Assembly: GCA_947074105.1 (NCBI GenBank)
Contig: CAMTON010000024.1
Location: 1 to 44,252 of the forward strand
Source: an uncultured Bacteroidales bacterium
GTDB lineage: Bacteria; Bacteroidota; Bacteroidia; Bacteroidales; JAUNSR01
DNA: 44,252 nucleotides
Direction: 5' to 3'
Shown: positions 24,100 through 33,727 of the stretch, piece by piece
Layout: every line of letters starts with the position of its first letter
Position numbering within the stretch: the first letter of the stretch is position 1
The notes under the pieces: model-generated
Database searches by the model: none
What the model saw: only the letters and a program-made list of their open reading frames with translations
Told to the model about the DNA's origin: nothing
Translations under genes and position numbers: made by a program

Positions 24100-25119
24100 A
24101 TGGGATTATTCTCTTTCACACAAGAAATAGCCATCGATTTGGGCACGGCAAATACCATTATCATTCATAACGATAAGATAGTGGTAAATGCACCTTCTGT
24201 TGTCGCATTAGACGGAAGAAGCGACAAGCTTCTGGCAGTAGGTGAGAAGGCTCAGATGATGATGGGTAGAACTCATGATAATATTCGTACAATCAGACCT
24301 CTTCGTGACGGTGTTATAGCAGACTTCTATGCAGCTGAACAGATGATACGAGGAATGGTGAAGATGACTTTTAAAATGAGTCGTTGGTTCTCTCCTTCGT
24401 TAAGAATGGTAGTATGTATACCTTCGGGAAGTACCGAAGTTGAAATACGTGCCGTTCGTGACTCAAGCGAGCATGCAGGGGGCAGAGATGTTTATATGAT
24501 ATACGAGCCAATGGCTGCAGCTCTTGGTATAGGTCTTGACGTTGAGGCTCCGGAAGGAAATATGATTGTCGATATAGGTGGTGGATCTACCGAAATCGCG
24601 GTTATTTCTCTTGGAGGGATTGTCTCTAACAAATCTATTCGTATAGCGGGTGACGACCTTACTGCCGATATCCAGGAATATATGAGACGTCAGCATAATA
24701 TCAAAGTCGGAGAAAGAACTGCTGAGATCATTAAGATCAATGTAGGTTCTGCTCTTACAGAGCTTGAAAATCCGCCTGAAGATTTCATCGTTCACGGTCC
24801 TAACCAGATGACGGCTTTACCTATGGAGGTTCCCGTATCTTATCAGGAAATCGCACATTGTATTGAAAAATCTATTTCTAAAATTGAAGCGGCCGTGTTG
24901 AGTGCTCTTGAACAGACCCCTCCTGAGCTTTATGCGGATATCGTAAGAAACGGAATTTATCTTGCAGGTGGCGGGGCTCTTCTCCGTGGTCTTGACAAAC
25001 GTCTGAAAGATAAGATCGGTATCAATTTCCATATCGCGGAAGAACCTCTTCTTGCGGTTGCGAAGGGTACTGGTATCGCTCTTAAAAATATTGATAAATT
25101 TTCATTCTTACTTAGATAA
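24100..25119 (+). CDS. mreB: Rod-shape actin homologue MreB
   Basis: MreB polymerises at the inner membrane and steers side-wall peptidoglycan synthesis. From the ATG at 24100 the protein is 339 aa and begins MGLFSFTQEIAIDLGTANT, the standard MreB start; a longer version from 24034 would add 22 unlike residues. Actin-fold motifs visible: phosphate 1 DLGTANT, CIPSG, EPMAAALGIG, phosphate 2 IVDIGGGSTE, and the adenosine motif LAGGGALLRGLD. The short N-terminal amphipathic stretch fits membrane binding. It is followed by its own terminator, so the mreC-mreD-mrdA-rodA genes have a separate promoter. Confidence 0.97.
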   Translation: MGLFSFTQEIAIDLGTANTIIIHNDKIVVNAPSVVALDGRSDKLLAVGEKAQMMMGRTHDNIRTIRPLRDGVIADFYAAEQMIRGMVKMTFKMSRWFSPSLRMVVCIPSGSTEVEIRAVRDSSEHAGGRDVYMIYEPMAAALGIGLDVEAPEGNMIVDIGGGSTEIAVISLGGIVSNKSIRIAGDDLTADIQEYMRRQHNIKVGERTAEIIKINVGSALTELENPPEDFIVHGPNQMTALPMEVPVSYQEIAHCIEKSISKIEAAVLSALEQTPPELYADIVRNGIYLAGGGALLRGLDKRLKDKIGINFHIAEEPLLAVAKGTGIALKNIDKFSFLLR

Positions 25120-25142
25120 GAAGCGAATGTCAATCATATATT

Positions 25143-25190
25143 AAAACCGGTGTTTACTGATCGTAAAGGTCTGTAAACACCGGTTTTTTT
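25143..25190 (+). terminator. Terminator of mreB
   Basis: A perfect 15-bp stem (25143-25157 with 25173-25187) with a T-rich tail starts 23 bases after the mreB stop. Confidence 0.93.
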
Positions 25191-25570
25191 ATCCCTCATG
25201 ATCTTTTTTATAATAAGATTTAAATAAATGAACTACTCTATGGAGTAGGATTGTTTATATACAGACAGTAAGTAAAATATATATTGACTATATCCATATT
25301 CTTTTCTTTTATTATTAAAGAGAGCTTTCGTTTTTTTATGCGGATATTTGTAGTTTTCTGATTTTTAATACTGTAAATATTCGGGAAATAATATTATTAT
25401 TAATTAAATAAGTCGAAACATATGGCTAAAACTATACACTGCTAAAAGTAATCATTGTTTTTGAACATAATTATAGTATAAAATAATTATGAAATTCAAA
25501 ACTATATTGCTGAGATACTGTTAATTCAAAATTGATTTGTAAATTTATACTGATTTTTAGGTAGTCAATT
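25191..25570. other. AT-rich spacer before mreC
   Basis: These 380 bases must hold the promoter of the mreC operon. The nearest -7 look-alike is GATATTTG at 25343-25350, with a mismatch and no -33 partner. Only very short frames occur (7 codons from 25422 and 11 codons from about 25488), too short to call. No RNA gene or repeat is seen. Confidence 0.35.
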
Positions 25571-26551
25571 ATGCGCAAATTACTTCAATTCTTAATAAAA
25601 AGATTTCCCTTCCTTATATTTCTGTTATATGCTGTGATAAGTATAGTTCTGCTTGTCAGAAATAATCCATATCATCAGAGTGTATATTTTTCAAGTTCAA
25701 ACAATTTTGTAGGTTCGATATATTCATTCTCAAGTAATGTATTCGGTTATTTCGGATTAAGAGAGGTCAATCAGACCCTTCTTGCAAGAACCGGCCAGCT
25801 TGAACAACAGTTGCAGGCGTTGAGAGAACAGCTTAGGGCAAATGAATACGAACTTATTGAGACAAAAAACCAAATATACAGAGAGAAAATAAAAAGTAAA
25901 TCGCAGGAAAAAGCCGTAAAACCAAAACCGAATGTAAATATTCTTCAGGGGGCGCTGATAATGGGTGAGACAATGCCAGTTCCCGGAGCCGATAGTCTGG
26001 AAAATAAAGAAAACGAGATTTGGGAAACCCAGTATGAGTTCATAATGGCTCAGGTTATCAATAATAATATTTCTCATTACGAAAATTACATTACTCTTAA
26101 TAAAGGGGAAAGAGATGGTATAAAACCTCTAATGGGTATAATAGGACATAACGGTATCGTAGGCATAGTAACAACGGTAGGACCTAAATATTCGGTAGCG
26201 ATATCTCTTCTGAACACAAAATTAAGACTAAGCGCTAAAATAAAAGAAAGTGAATATTTCGGATCTCTTGTATGGAAAGGTAATGACAGCAGATATGCAG
26301 TTCTTGAAGAACTACCGCTTCATGTGCATTTTGAAATAGGAGACACAATCGTAACCAGCGGTTATTCAGCTGCTTTCCCTCCGGGACTGATGATAGGAAC
26401 GGTAGAAGATGTTGCAGACAATAAAAATGATAACTTTTATGCTTTGAAAATCAGACTTGCCGCTGAATTTGCCCGACTTAGCGATGTTCAGGTAATCGTC
26501 AACAAAGAACAGGAAGAACAACTTGAAATAGAAGGAAAAGCGAAAAAATAA
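25571..26551 (+). CDS. mreC: Rod-shape-determining protein MreC
   Basis: MreC is an inner-membrane scaffold of the elongasome that links MreB and MreD to PBP2. The 326-aa product has one N-terminal membrane helix (about 12-30), a coiled coil (about 65-115: TGQLEQQLQALREQLRANEYEL), and a double beta-barrel periplasmic domain (about 150-310) with the usual NNNISHYENYITLNKGERDGIK, GIIGHNGIVGIV and FPPGLMIGTVEDV segments. The N-terminus is rich in Phe and Leu, as in other MreC. It starts the mreC-mreD-mrdA-rodA unit, 20 bases before mreD. Confidence 0.95.
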   Translation: MRKLLQFLIKRFPFLIFLLYAVISIVLLVRNNPYHQSVYFSSSNNFVGSIYSFSSNVFGYFGLREVNQTLLARTGQLEQQLQALREQLRANEYELIETKNQIYREKIKSKSQEKAVKPKPNVNILQGALIMGETMPVPGADSLENKENEIWETQYEFIMAQVINNNISHYENYITLNKGERDGIKPLMGIIGHNGIVGIVTTVGPKYSVAISLLNTKLRLSAKIKESEYFGSLVWKGNDSRYAVLEELPLHVHFEIGDTIVTSGYSAAFPPGLMIGTVEDVADNKNDNFYALKIRLAAEFARLSDVQVIVNKEQEEQLEIEGKAKK

Positions 26552-26570
26552 TTTTTTAAGAAGGTTTTGA

Positions 26571-27080
26571 ATGAATAATGTAATAAAATATATATTGATA
26601 AGTATTGTAATTCTTCTTTTACAGGTGCTTGTACTTAATAATCTTAACATCAAAGGATACGCTATTCCGTTTCTGTATCTGTGGATTATTCTGAGACTTC
26701 CGGCTTCCATGTCAAGGATACTTACAATTACTATCGGCTTTTTAATAGGTCTTACGGTCGACATCTTCAGCAATACACTTGGGATGCACGCTATGGCCAC
26801 CACACTATTTGCTTATTTAAAAGATCCGGTTACGTTATTATACATCCCGAAAGAGGATATAAAGAACTCCGCAATTTCTATTGCCGGGCTTGGAATAGCA
26901 GTATATCTGAAACTGTTGTTGACAATGGTTCTTATATTCTGTATTTCGATCTATATCATTGAAGCATTTTCATTTGTGAATGTTTTTATTCTTTTGATAA
27001 AGATCTTTACAAGCTTTTTGTCAACATTTATTCTGATATTGGCGTTTGACAAATTAAATTTAGTGAATAAAAATATTTAG
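26571..27080 (+). CDS. mreD: Rod-shape-determining protein MreD
   Basis: The 169-aa integral membrane protein has about five to six predicted helices across its length and the usual MreD pattern, including GLTVDIFSNTLGMHA in the middle. It is an inner-membrane partner of MreC in the elongasome. Sequence conservation in MreD is low, so the call rests on size, topology and position between mreC and mrdA. The gap to mreC is 20 bases and to mrdA is 25. Confidence 0.92.
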   Translation: MNNVIKYILISIVILLLQVLVLNNLNIKGYAIPFLYLWIILRLPASMSRILTITIGFLIGLTVDIFSNTLGMHAMATTLFAYLKDPVTLLYIPKEDIKNSAISIAGLGIAVYLKLLLTMVLIFCISIYIIEAFSFVNVFILLIKIFTSFLSTFILILAFDKLNLVNKNI

Positions 27081-27104
27081 TGATAAAATTTTAGAAATCA
27101 GAAA

Positions 27105-28961
27105 GTGAGAAAAAATTACGAACTGGAAAAAAGAAAATTTATTATTGGCGGTGGAATGTTGCTTGTATGTATAATATACATCATACGGCTTTTCACTCTG
27201 CAGATTCTCAGCAGCGATTATAAAACATTCGCAGACAGTAATGCCTTCCTGAAAAAAACTATATATCCTTCGCGCGGACTTATCTACGACAGAAACGGTG
27301 AACTTCTTGTATATAATCAGCCTGCCTACGACCTTATGATGGTGATGAGAGAGGTTAAGGAGTTTGATACTCTTGATCTCTGCAACACTCTGAACATTAC
27401 AAGAGAACAATTTGATAAAAGAATCCGTGATATCAAAGACAGGCGTCTTAACCCCGGATATTCTTCATATACTCCACAGACATTTATGAATCAGCTTTCC
27501 GGAAAAGACTATGGTCTGTTGATGGAAAAGATGTATCTGTTTCCCGGATTCTATATTCAGAACCGTACTATACGACAATATAAATACCTTACAGCTCCTC
27601 ATATACTTGGAAATATCCGTGAAGTTTCTAAAAAGGAGATGGAAATCGATCCTTTTTATCAGCGAGGAGACTATACAGGGGATTTAGGTGTGGAAAAAAC
27701 ATATGAACAATTTCTTCGCGGAGAAAAAGGTGTTGAGATACTTCTTCGTGATGCTCACGGACGAGTGAAAGGAAAATATGAAAACGGTGACTTTGACGAA
27801 TCTCCTACCCCCGGGATGAATCTTACACTTTCTATAGATATCGAACTTCAGCAATATGCAGAAGCTCTTATGGCAAATAAGGTAGGAGGGCTTGTAGCTA
27901 TACAGCCTGCTACGGGAGAAATTCTTGCTCTTGTTTCCTCTCCGACATTCAATCCTGCAGAACTTGTTGGTCGAGAACGTGGAAAGAACTATCTCGCATT
28001 GACAAAAGATCCTTTTAAACCACTTTATGATCGTGCTATTTCAGCTTCCTATCCTCCCGGATCAACTTTTAAGCTTACACAGGCTTTGATTACCCAGGAA
28101 GAAGATATCATAACACAGAATACTAAATTCAGCTGTAGTCACGGATATGTAGTAGGGGGATTCCGGCTAGGGTGTCACGCTCATGCTTCGCCTTTGCCTC
28201 TTGTTCCGGCAATAGCAACCTCTTGTAACGCTTATTTCTGTGCATCGTTCAGAGCGATGATGGACAGTAAGAAATACGGATCGATCCAAGAATCATTCGA
28301 TAAGTGGAAAGACTATCTGGTTTCTATGGGATACGGTTATAAAACCGGCATAGACCTTCCGAGTGAAGGACGCGGATTTATTCCAAACAGCAACTTCTAT
28401 AATAAAGTCTTCAAGACAGACAGATGGAAATCGCTTAATATCGTATCTATCGCTATCGGTCAGGGAGAAATTCTTGCAACACCGCTACAGATTGCAAATC
28501 TTGCGGCAACGATAGCAAACAGAGGATATTTTCATACTCCGCACGTTGTAAAAGGAATTCAGAATAATGAACTAGATGAAGAATTTACACGTGAAAGGCA
28601 TACGATGGTTGAAAAAAAATACTATGATATAGTTGTTGAAGGTATGGCAATGGCCGTTACAGGCGGAACATGCCGACGTGCAGCGATTCCTGATATCGTA
28701 GTTTGCGGTAAGACCGGAACATCTCAGAATCCGCATGGAAAAGACCACTCGGCATTTATGGGGTTCGCTCCTAAAGACAATCCGGAAATAGCTATCGCAG
28801 TTTATGTCGAGCAGGGAGGTTTCGGAGCTACATATGGTGTACCGATCGGAAGTCTTGTAATGGAGAAATATCTTAAAGGTGAAATTTCACCATCCAGAAA
28901 ATATATGGAAGACGCAATGTTAAATGCTAATTTATTGCCACAATATAATATCAGAAAATAA
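27105..28961 (+). CDS. mrdA: Penicillin-binding protein 2
   Basis: PBP2 is the elongation-specific peptidoglycan transpeptidase in the periplasm, paired with RodA. The 618-aa protein starts with GTG at 27105, has an N-terminal membrane anchor (about 12-34), a dimerisation/pedestal domain (about 50-225) and a transpeptidase domain with S320-TFK323 (YPPGSTFK), S373-C-N375 and K536-T-G538 (CGKTGTS). The motifs are intact, so it should be active and beta-lactam sensitive. It begins 25 bases after mreD; rodA begins 3 bases after its stop. Confidence 0.97.
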   Translation: MRKNYELEKRKFIIGGGMLLVCIIYIIRLFTLQILSSDYKTFADSNAFLKKTIYPSRGLIYDRNGELLVYNQPAYDLMMVMREVKEFDTLDLCNTLNITREQFDKRIRDIKDRRLNPGYSSYTPQTFMNQLSGKDYGLLMEKMYLFPGFYIQNRTIRQYKYLTAPHILGNIREVSKKEMEIDPFYQRGDYTGDLGVEKTYEQFLRGEKGVEILLRDAHGRVKGKYENGDFDESPTPGMNLTLSIDIELQQYAEALMANKVGGLVAIQPATGEILALVSSPTFNPAELVGRERGKNYLALTKDPFKPLYDRAISASYPPGSTFKLTQALITQEEDIITQNTKFSCSHGYVVGGFRLGCHAHASPLPLVPAIATSCNAYFCASFRAMMDSKKYGSIQESFDKWKDYLVSMGYGYKTGIDLPSEGRGFIPNSNFYNKVFKTDRWKSLNIVSIAIGQGEILATPLQIANLAATIANRGYFHTPHVVKGIQNNELDEEFTRERHTMVEKKYYDIVVEGMAMAVTGGTCRRAAIPDIVVCGKTGTSQNPHGKDHSAFMGFAPKDNPEIAIAVYVEQGGFGATYGVPIGSLVMEKYLKGEISPSRKYMEDAMLNANLLPQYNIRK

Positions 28962-28963
28962 TC

Positions 28964-30418
28964 GTGCGAAGCAGAGAAGTAAACATATTAAAATCAATAG
29001 ACTGGTGGATAGTTATTATCTACACTATCCTTGTCTTTGCCGGTTGGGTCAGTATATATGCCGCAAGTTATAATTTTGATGATTCCAGTATTTTCGATAT
29101 GGCCAACAGGTCGGGGAAACAGCTGATGTGGATCGGTCTGGCTTTCCTTCTTGGAGGTATTATAATGCTTGTAGAGACCAGAATCTTTGAATCTTATGCT
29201 CCGCTATTCTATTTTCTCATGATCGGAGTCCTCGCCGTCACGATAGTGATAGCCCCCGATATCAAAGGATCAAGGTCATGGCTCGTACTCGGGCCGGTCA
29301 GTATACAGCCCGCCGAATTCGGGAAATTTGTCACGGCGCTGATGCTCGGATGGCTTTTTAATTCCTATAATTTTAATTTTACAAAACCGCGAAACTTCAT
29401 TAAGGCAGCCGCGATAGTCTTACTTCCTATCGTCCTGATTATTTTGCAGCGTGAAACAGGTTCCGCACTTGTGTATTTCGCTTTTATTTTTGTTTTTTAC
29501 AGAGAAGGGATGAGCGGTCTTGTCATGATTGCGGGTCTTTGTGCCATACTGTTTTTCGTAATAGGCGTAAAATTCGGTAATGAAATGATCGGTTCAACCG
29601 AACTTGGAGCCGCACTTGTGTTACAGCTTATAATGCTTGTAACTATAGGAATGAACTTCTTCTTTACCAAATCAGTCAAATCCGGATGGATTCAGCTTGG
29701 TATAATGCTCCTTCTTGATATCGTTTTTTATATTATCAATAGCTATATAATGGTAGTAAACTTCGTTTTTGTCGGGATGACATTATGTGGAATCGCTGTT
29801 ATATACTGTTATGTAAATTTTCTTAGGACAAGAAGTTTTAAATATCTTACAATTATAATATTTACTGTAGCTTCAATTCTTTTCTCTTTCTCTGTCGACT
29901 ATGCTTTCGACAATATACTTGAGCCTCATCAGCAAACAAGAATCGAGGTTTCTCTTGGTATGAAAGATGATCTAAAGGGAGCCGGTTACAATGTAAATCA
30001 GGCAAAGATCGCTATAGGCTCGGGAGGATTGTTCGGAAAAGGATTTCTCAATGGGACTCAGACAAAACTTAAATATGTACCTGAACAGGATACCGATTTT
30101 ATCTTCTGTACAATCGGAGAAGAGGAAGGCTTCATAGGGACTACACTTGTAATCGTCATGTTCTTCGTTCTTATAGCTCGTCTGATATTCCTTGCCGAAC
30201 GGCAAAGGTCTGTCTTTGTCAGGGTATATGGCTATAGTGTTGCGAGTATATTCTTTTTCCATCTTCTTGTAAACGTGGGAATGGTTATCGGGCTTCTTCC
30301 GGTTATCGGTATTCCGCTTCCTTTCTTTAGCTACGGAGGATCGGGACTATGGTCTTTTTCTATTCTTCTGTTTATTTTTCTGCGTCTCGACGCTTCAAGA
30401 ATGGAAACTTACTCATAA
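28964..30418 (+). CDS. rodA: RodA, SEDS-family peptidoglycan polymerase
   Basis: RodA polymerises glycan strands together with PBP2. It starts with GTG at 28964, 3 bases after mrdA. Conserved parts include the PDIKGSRSWLVLGPVSIQPAEFGK segment and the C-terminal FLNGTQTKLKYVPEQDTDFIFCTIGEEEGF and GIPLPFFSYGGSG segments of the SEDS family. The 484-aa length exceeds the usual 370-420: an extra hydrophobic stretch, about residues 210-310, lies between these parts. Bacteroidetes RodA proteins are often longer, so this may be lineage-typical. Confidence 0.95.
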   Translation: MRSREVNILKSIDWWIVIIYTILVFAGWVSIYAASYNFDDSSIFDMANRSGKQLMWIGLAFLLGGIIMLVETRIFESYAPLFYFLMIGVLAVTIVIAPDIKGSRSWLVLGPVSIQPAEFGKFVTALMLGWLFNSYNFNFTKPRNFIKAAAIVLLPIVLIILQRETGSALVYFAFIFVFYREGMSGLVMIAGLCAILFFVIGVKFGNEMIGSTELGAALVLQLIMLVTIGMNFFFTKSVKSGWIQLGIMLLLDIVFYIINSYIMVVNFVFVGMTLCGIAVIYCYVNFLRTRSFKYLTIIIFTVASILFSFSVDYAFDNILEPHQQTRIEVSLGMKDDLKGAGYNVNQAKIAIGSGGLFGKGFLNGTQTKLKYVPEQDTDFIFCTIGEEEGFIGTTLVIVMFFVLIARLIFLAERQRSVFVRVYGYSVASIFFFHLLVNVGMVIGLLPVIGIPLPFFSYGGSGLWSFSILLFIFLRLDASRMETYS

Positions 30419-30483
30419 AATAATAATACCATATTATTCATAAACGCCATAATGTAGCAATACATAAAAGATATACTCTCTAA

Positions 30484-30861
30484 ATGAATAACGAAAAATT
30501 CACATTTACATCAAGAGCCAGAAGTTTCAGATATGCGCTTAAAGGGCTTAAGACGATGATAACGAATGAGCATAATTTCAGAATACATACCTTTGCCACG
30601 ATAGTTGTAATCATAGCCGGGATATTGCTGAAAGTCTCTTTTGCCGAATGGATAATACTTATTCTTACCATTGCCTTTGTGATGGTCGTTGAAATACTCA
30701 ACACTGCCGTAGAATATCTTTGTGATTATCTCACTGATAAATATGACGAAAGAATAGGAACTATAAAAGATATTGCAGCAGCGGCAGTACTTGTTTCTGC
30801 TATAGGAGCAGCAGCGGTGGGTGTTCTGATATTCGGACGCCGCATTATCGAGCTGTTATGA
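30484..30861 (+). CDS. Diacylglycerol/undecaprenol kinase family protein
   Basis: A small (125-aa) integral membrane kinase of the DgkA family with an N-terminal amphipathic region, three membrane helices, and the signature EILNTAVEYLCD at 70-81 (Glu70, Asn73, Glu77) followed by KDIAAAAVL (95-103). In bacteria outside the Enterobacteria such proteins often phosphorylate undecaprenol rather than diacylglycerol, feeding lipid carrier for wall synthesis; that fits the elongasome neighbours but is inference. It follows rodA by 65 bases with no terminator between, so may be the operon's last gene; a terminator follows it. Confidence 0.92.
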   Translation: MNNEKFTFTSRARSFRYALKGLKTMITNEHNFRIHTFATIVVIIAGILLKVSFAEWIILILTIAFVMVVEILNTAVEYLCDYLTDKYDERIGTIKDIAAAAVLVSAIGAAAVGVLIFGRRIIELL

Positions 30862-30893
30862 TGCCGATAAAATACAACGATATAAGTATAAAG

Positions 30894-30940
30894 AAAATGC
30901 CGGAACAAATGAATCTAAGATTCTCTGTTCCGGCATTTTT
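30894..30940. terminator. Terminator of the mreC-dgkA unit
   Basis: A perfect 14-bp stem (30894-30907 with 30926-30939) contains a second small stem GAATC/GATTC in its loop, giving a compound hairpin, and ends in T's. It lies between convergent genes; the minus-strand end is less T-rich, but malQ also stops 42 bases away. Confidence 0.85.
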
Positions 30941-30981
30941 ATCTTATTCTGTCTATATAAGGTAAAATAACTTTTTCTCTG

Positions 30982-33717
30982 TTATATGACTCCTCTTTCA
31001 TACTTCCTGTTCATATCGAGAATTCTCTGATTGAATCTGTCTGAATTAATAAGATCCTCAAGATTCATATGCATTCTGTATCTCCAGTAATGACGGGGAT
31101 TTGAAGGTACATTAATCCTCTCATTCTTATAATCAGGATTTCTCAACTCTTCGTCCACCGACAACCAGTCCTGTATAGGCAATATTGTCAGAATTGCAGG
31201 AGACTTAAGATGTGATTCCACGATCTGGCTACACAGATCAGGCGTACACTCTTTCGGCGCCTCGCCATAACGGTTAAGTATCGTATTATAATATAGCTGA
31301 CTTTGTTCAGGCGATTCAGTCCACCATTCTCTCAAAGGAGACATATCATGAGTCGACGTAGTACATACCGACAGGTAAGGATAATCTTCAGGATTATCAA
31401 AAGTCACACCCGGAGTCTTCGGCATTCGCTGAATTTCAAGACTTAATATCTTCAGAAAATTCATAACACCTTCAACAGAAGCAGGTATCATGCCCAGATC
31501 CTCTCCACAGGCAAGCATCCTGGTTCCGGAGATCAGTTCCGGCAGTTTCTTCAGTGCTTCCTTGGCCCAGAAGTCGTTATGACGGTGATAGAAAAATTCA
31601 TTATACAGATTATCATAAGCTCTTTTCTGATCATCATTAAGACGACGATAAGCAAAAGTGTTTTGAGCACTTATTCTCGGATGATAATGTCCCGGTTTAT
31701 AAGGATCTTCAATGAAAAGAAGATCGGCTGAAAACTGCCATAATTTATCAACCATTTCCCTCACTTTATGATCGCTCGGGCCTGCCAGAAAATTAGCTAT
31801 CTCCCTCTGAGTGTCAAATTCTTTAATAAGAGAATATGTCCCTGCATCATTAAGTTTCAGAAAATCTGTTTTAAACGTCTCCTTATTATCTTCGAAGATC
31901 ACGTCAAGTTCACCTTCTGTAAAATTGGGAGTCAGATGATTTTCATCAAACACGAAACCGAACCCGGCTATCTCATCGCGCGAATAAGGCAAAGCAGGCT
32001 TGAAATATCCCAGAAGCCCCTGAACCGCAGTGGTAGGGATTTCCCATATTCTGAAAAAACCGAGTATATGATCTATTCTGTATGCCTGGAAATAATCCGA
32101 CATTTTAGCAAAACGCCGTTTCCACCAGCTATAGTTATCCTGAGCCATCACATCCCATCTGTAGGTAGGAAATCCCCAGTTCTGACCGAATACAGAGAAA
32201 TCATCCGGCGGTGCTCCTGCCTGTCCGTCAAGGTTAAACAGCTCAGGATTACTCCACGCCTCTACGCTATTGCGGCTTATTCCGATAGGAATGTCTCCTT
32301 TCAGCACTATACCGAATTTCTTAGCGTAATCGGAAGCTTCCTTCATCTGAATATGCAGATAATACTGAACGAAATAAAAGAATGCCACATCGTCGTAAGT
32401 TTCCGATCCCGGGGCGGTCAGTTTATCTATCTCTTCTTTGTCATATTTGGAATTTTCTTTCCACCAGTTATAGTCAGGAGTCCCGTTTAAATCTCTCAGA
32501 TATGAAAATGCTGCATAAGGGACAAGCCAGTCTTTGTTGTCTCTGAAAAATTCCTTATAACTTTTACTTTTCAGTATTTTCCCTTTTTCCTGATTATAAA
32601 GTTCGCGCATATAGTTCCACTTCATTTTTGTCACGGCTTCATAATCTATCTTGTCAAGAGAGTTAAGTTTCTCTATCTCCTTATCATAAATATCCATTCT
32701 ATCCTTATCCTTCAGCTCACCCGCTTTTTTCAGATTTATATATGCAGGGTGAAGAGCAAAGTTCGACATCGCATTATAAGGATAGGAGTCCTGCCAGTCA
32801 TGATTCATTGTAGTATCATTGATAGGGAGAAGCTGGATTACGTTCATTCCTGTCTTTGCTGCCCAGTCTACAAGTTTCGGGATATCATTAAATTCTCCTA
32901 TTCCGCCACTCTCTTTAGACTTAAGTGAAAATACCGGTGTTGCGACACCGGAACCTTTCCATTCCTGAAGAGGATCGTTAAGGTGGAAACCACGGAAAAT
33001 TATTTCATCGAAACCGTCGGCACCGATCTCATCAATAGTGCGGTTCTCTCCGTTTTCCCAATAATAAATATTATTGTCTTTATTGTCGAAAATTATGAAC
33101 TTAATAAGTGCCGGAAGCTCTCTTTTTTCAAAATCAAAAGAAACGCTCCATAATGAAGCAGATACTTCTTCCATTTTCATGGCGTTTTCTGCTATCCACA
33201 TCCCGAAAATATCTTTGTCTCCGCAGATGCGAAGTTCCTGATTCTGACGGATAGTAGGAGCATAACACTGTATTGTTATCTTTTTACAGCTTTTTTGATC
33301 TGCTGACGTGCTTTTTTTACGCTTCTTTTTTCTTTCACTGTCCTCAAGTATATTTTCTGAAAAAGCAGAGCTGAAAAATATCTTATCATTCAGATTATTC
33401 TGCCATTCATCATAAATATCTTTGGAATGATCGGCGACAATGGAGTGAGAATTAGGTTCCTCCGTAAGATTTTTATCGGTATCCGAAAATACATAACAAT
33501 ACTCAAGCGTGGCATTGTCTTCAACATCCAGTTCGACCTGCCAGTCACCTTTTCCCTCAGCCACAAATTTCATTTCGATCATTGCCGGATCAGCGGGACT
33601 TTCACTCTTTATAAGTTTATTTCTCTGCTTATCATAAAACAAAGAAGGAGACAGGACTCTTAAAAAGAGTCGCTGTCCCCAATCTGTAAAATATTCTATA
33701 TTGAATCTGATTCTCAT
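30982..33717 (-). CDS. malQ: 4-alpha-glucanotransferase with starch-binding domains
   Basis: A GH77 enzyme that disproportionates maltodextrins in glycogen or starch metabolism. The ATG at 33717 (MRIRFNIEYFTDWGQRL) is preferred: the in-frame ATG at 33735 would overlap the end of nrdJ. This gives 911 aa, much longer than E. coli MalQ (about 690). The extra N-terminal part (about 1-255) holds two CBM20-like starch-binding domains, including IQCYAPTIRQNQELRICG and FGMWIAENAMKM-type segments. The catalytic part has YRIDHILGFFRIWE (nucleophile Asp), EDLGMIP (acid/base Glu) and STHDMSPLREWW. This architecture is common in Bacteroidetes and plants (DPE2-like). It trails nrdJ by 10 bases. Confidence 0.94.
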   Translation of the reverse strand: MRIRFNIEYFTDWGQRLFLRVLSPSLFYDKQRNKLIKSESPADPAMIEMKFVAEGKGDWQVELDVEDNATLEYCYVFSDTDKNLTEEPNSHSIVADHSKDIYDEWQNNLNDKIFFSSAFSENILEDSERKKKRKKSTSADQKSCKKITIQCYAPTIRQNQELRICGDKDIFGMWIAENAMKMEEVSASLWSVSFDFEKRELPALIKFIIFDNKDNNIYYWENGENRTIDEIGADGFDEIIFRGFHLNDPLQEWKGSGVATPVFSLKSKESGGIGEFNDIPKLVDWAAKTGMNVIQLLPINDTTMNHDWQDSYPYNAMSNFALHPAYINLKKAGELKDKDRMDIYDKEIEKLNSLDKIDYEAVTKMKWNYMRELYNQEKGKILKSKSYKEFFRDNKDWLVPYAAFSYLRDLNGTPDYNWWKENSKYDKEEIDKLTAPGSETYDDVAFFYFVQYYLHIQMKEASDYAKKFGIVLKGDIPIGISRNSVEAWSNPELFNLDGQAGAPPDDFSVFGQNWGFPTYRWDVMAQDNYSWWKRRFAKMSDYFQAYRIDHILGFFRIWEIPTTAVQGLLGYFKPALPYSRDEIAGFGFVFDENHLTPNFTEGELDVIFEDNKETFKTDFLKLNDAGTYSLIKEFDTQREIANFLAGPSDHKVREMVDKLWQFSADLLFIEDPYKPGHYHPRISAQNTFAYRRLNDDQKRAYDNLYNEFFYHRHNDFWAKEALKKLPELISGTRMLACGEDLGMIPASVEGVMNFLKILSLEIQRMPKTPGVTFDNPEDYPYLSVCTTSTHDMSPLREWWTESPEQSQLYYNTILNRYGEAPKECTPDLCSQIVESHLKSPAILTILPIQDWLSVDEELRNPDYKNERINVPSNPRHYWRYRMHMNLEDLINSDRFNQRILDMNRKYERGVI

Positions 33718-33727
33718 AGTATATAGT

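Noticed and set aside
31768-32490. 240-codon plus-strand frame opposite malQ
   Set aside because: It lies fully inside malQ on the other strand, has no domain or signal pattern, and malQ motifs are intact across it. It is a shadow frame.
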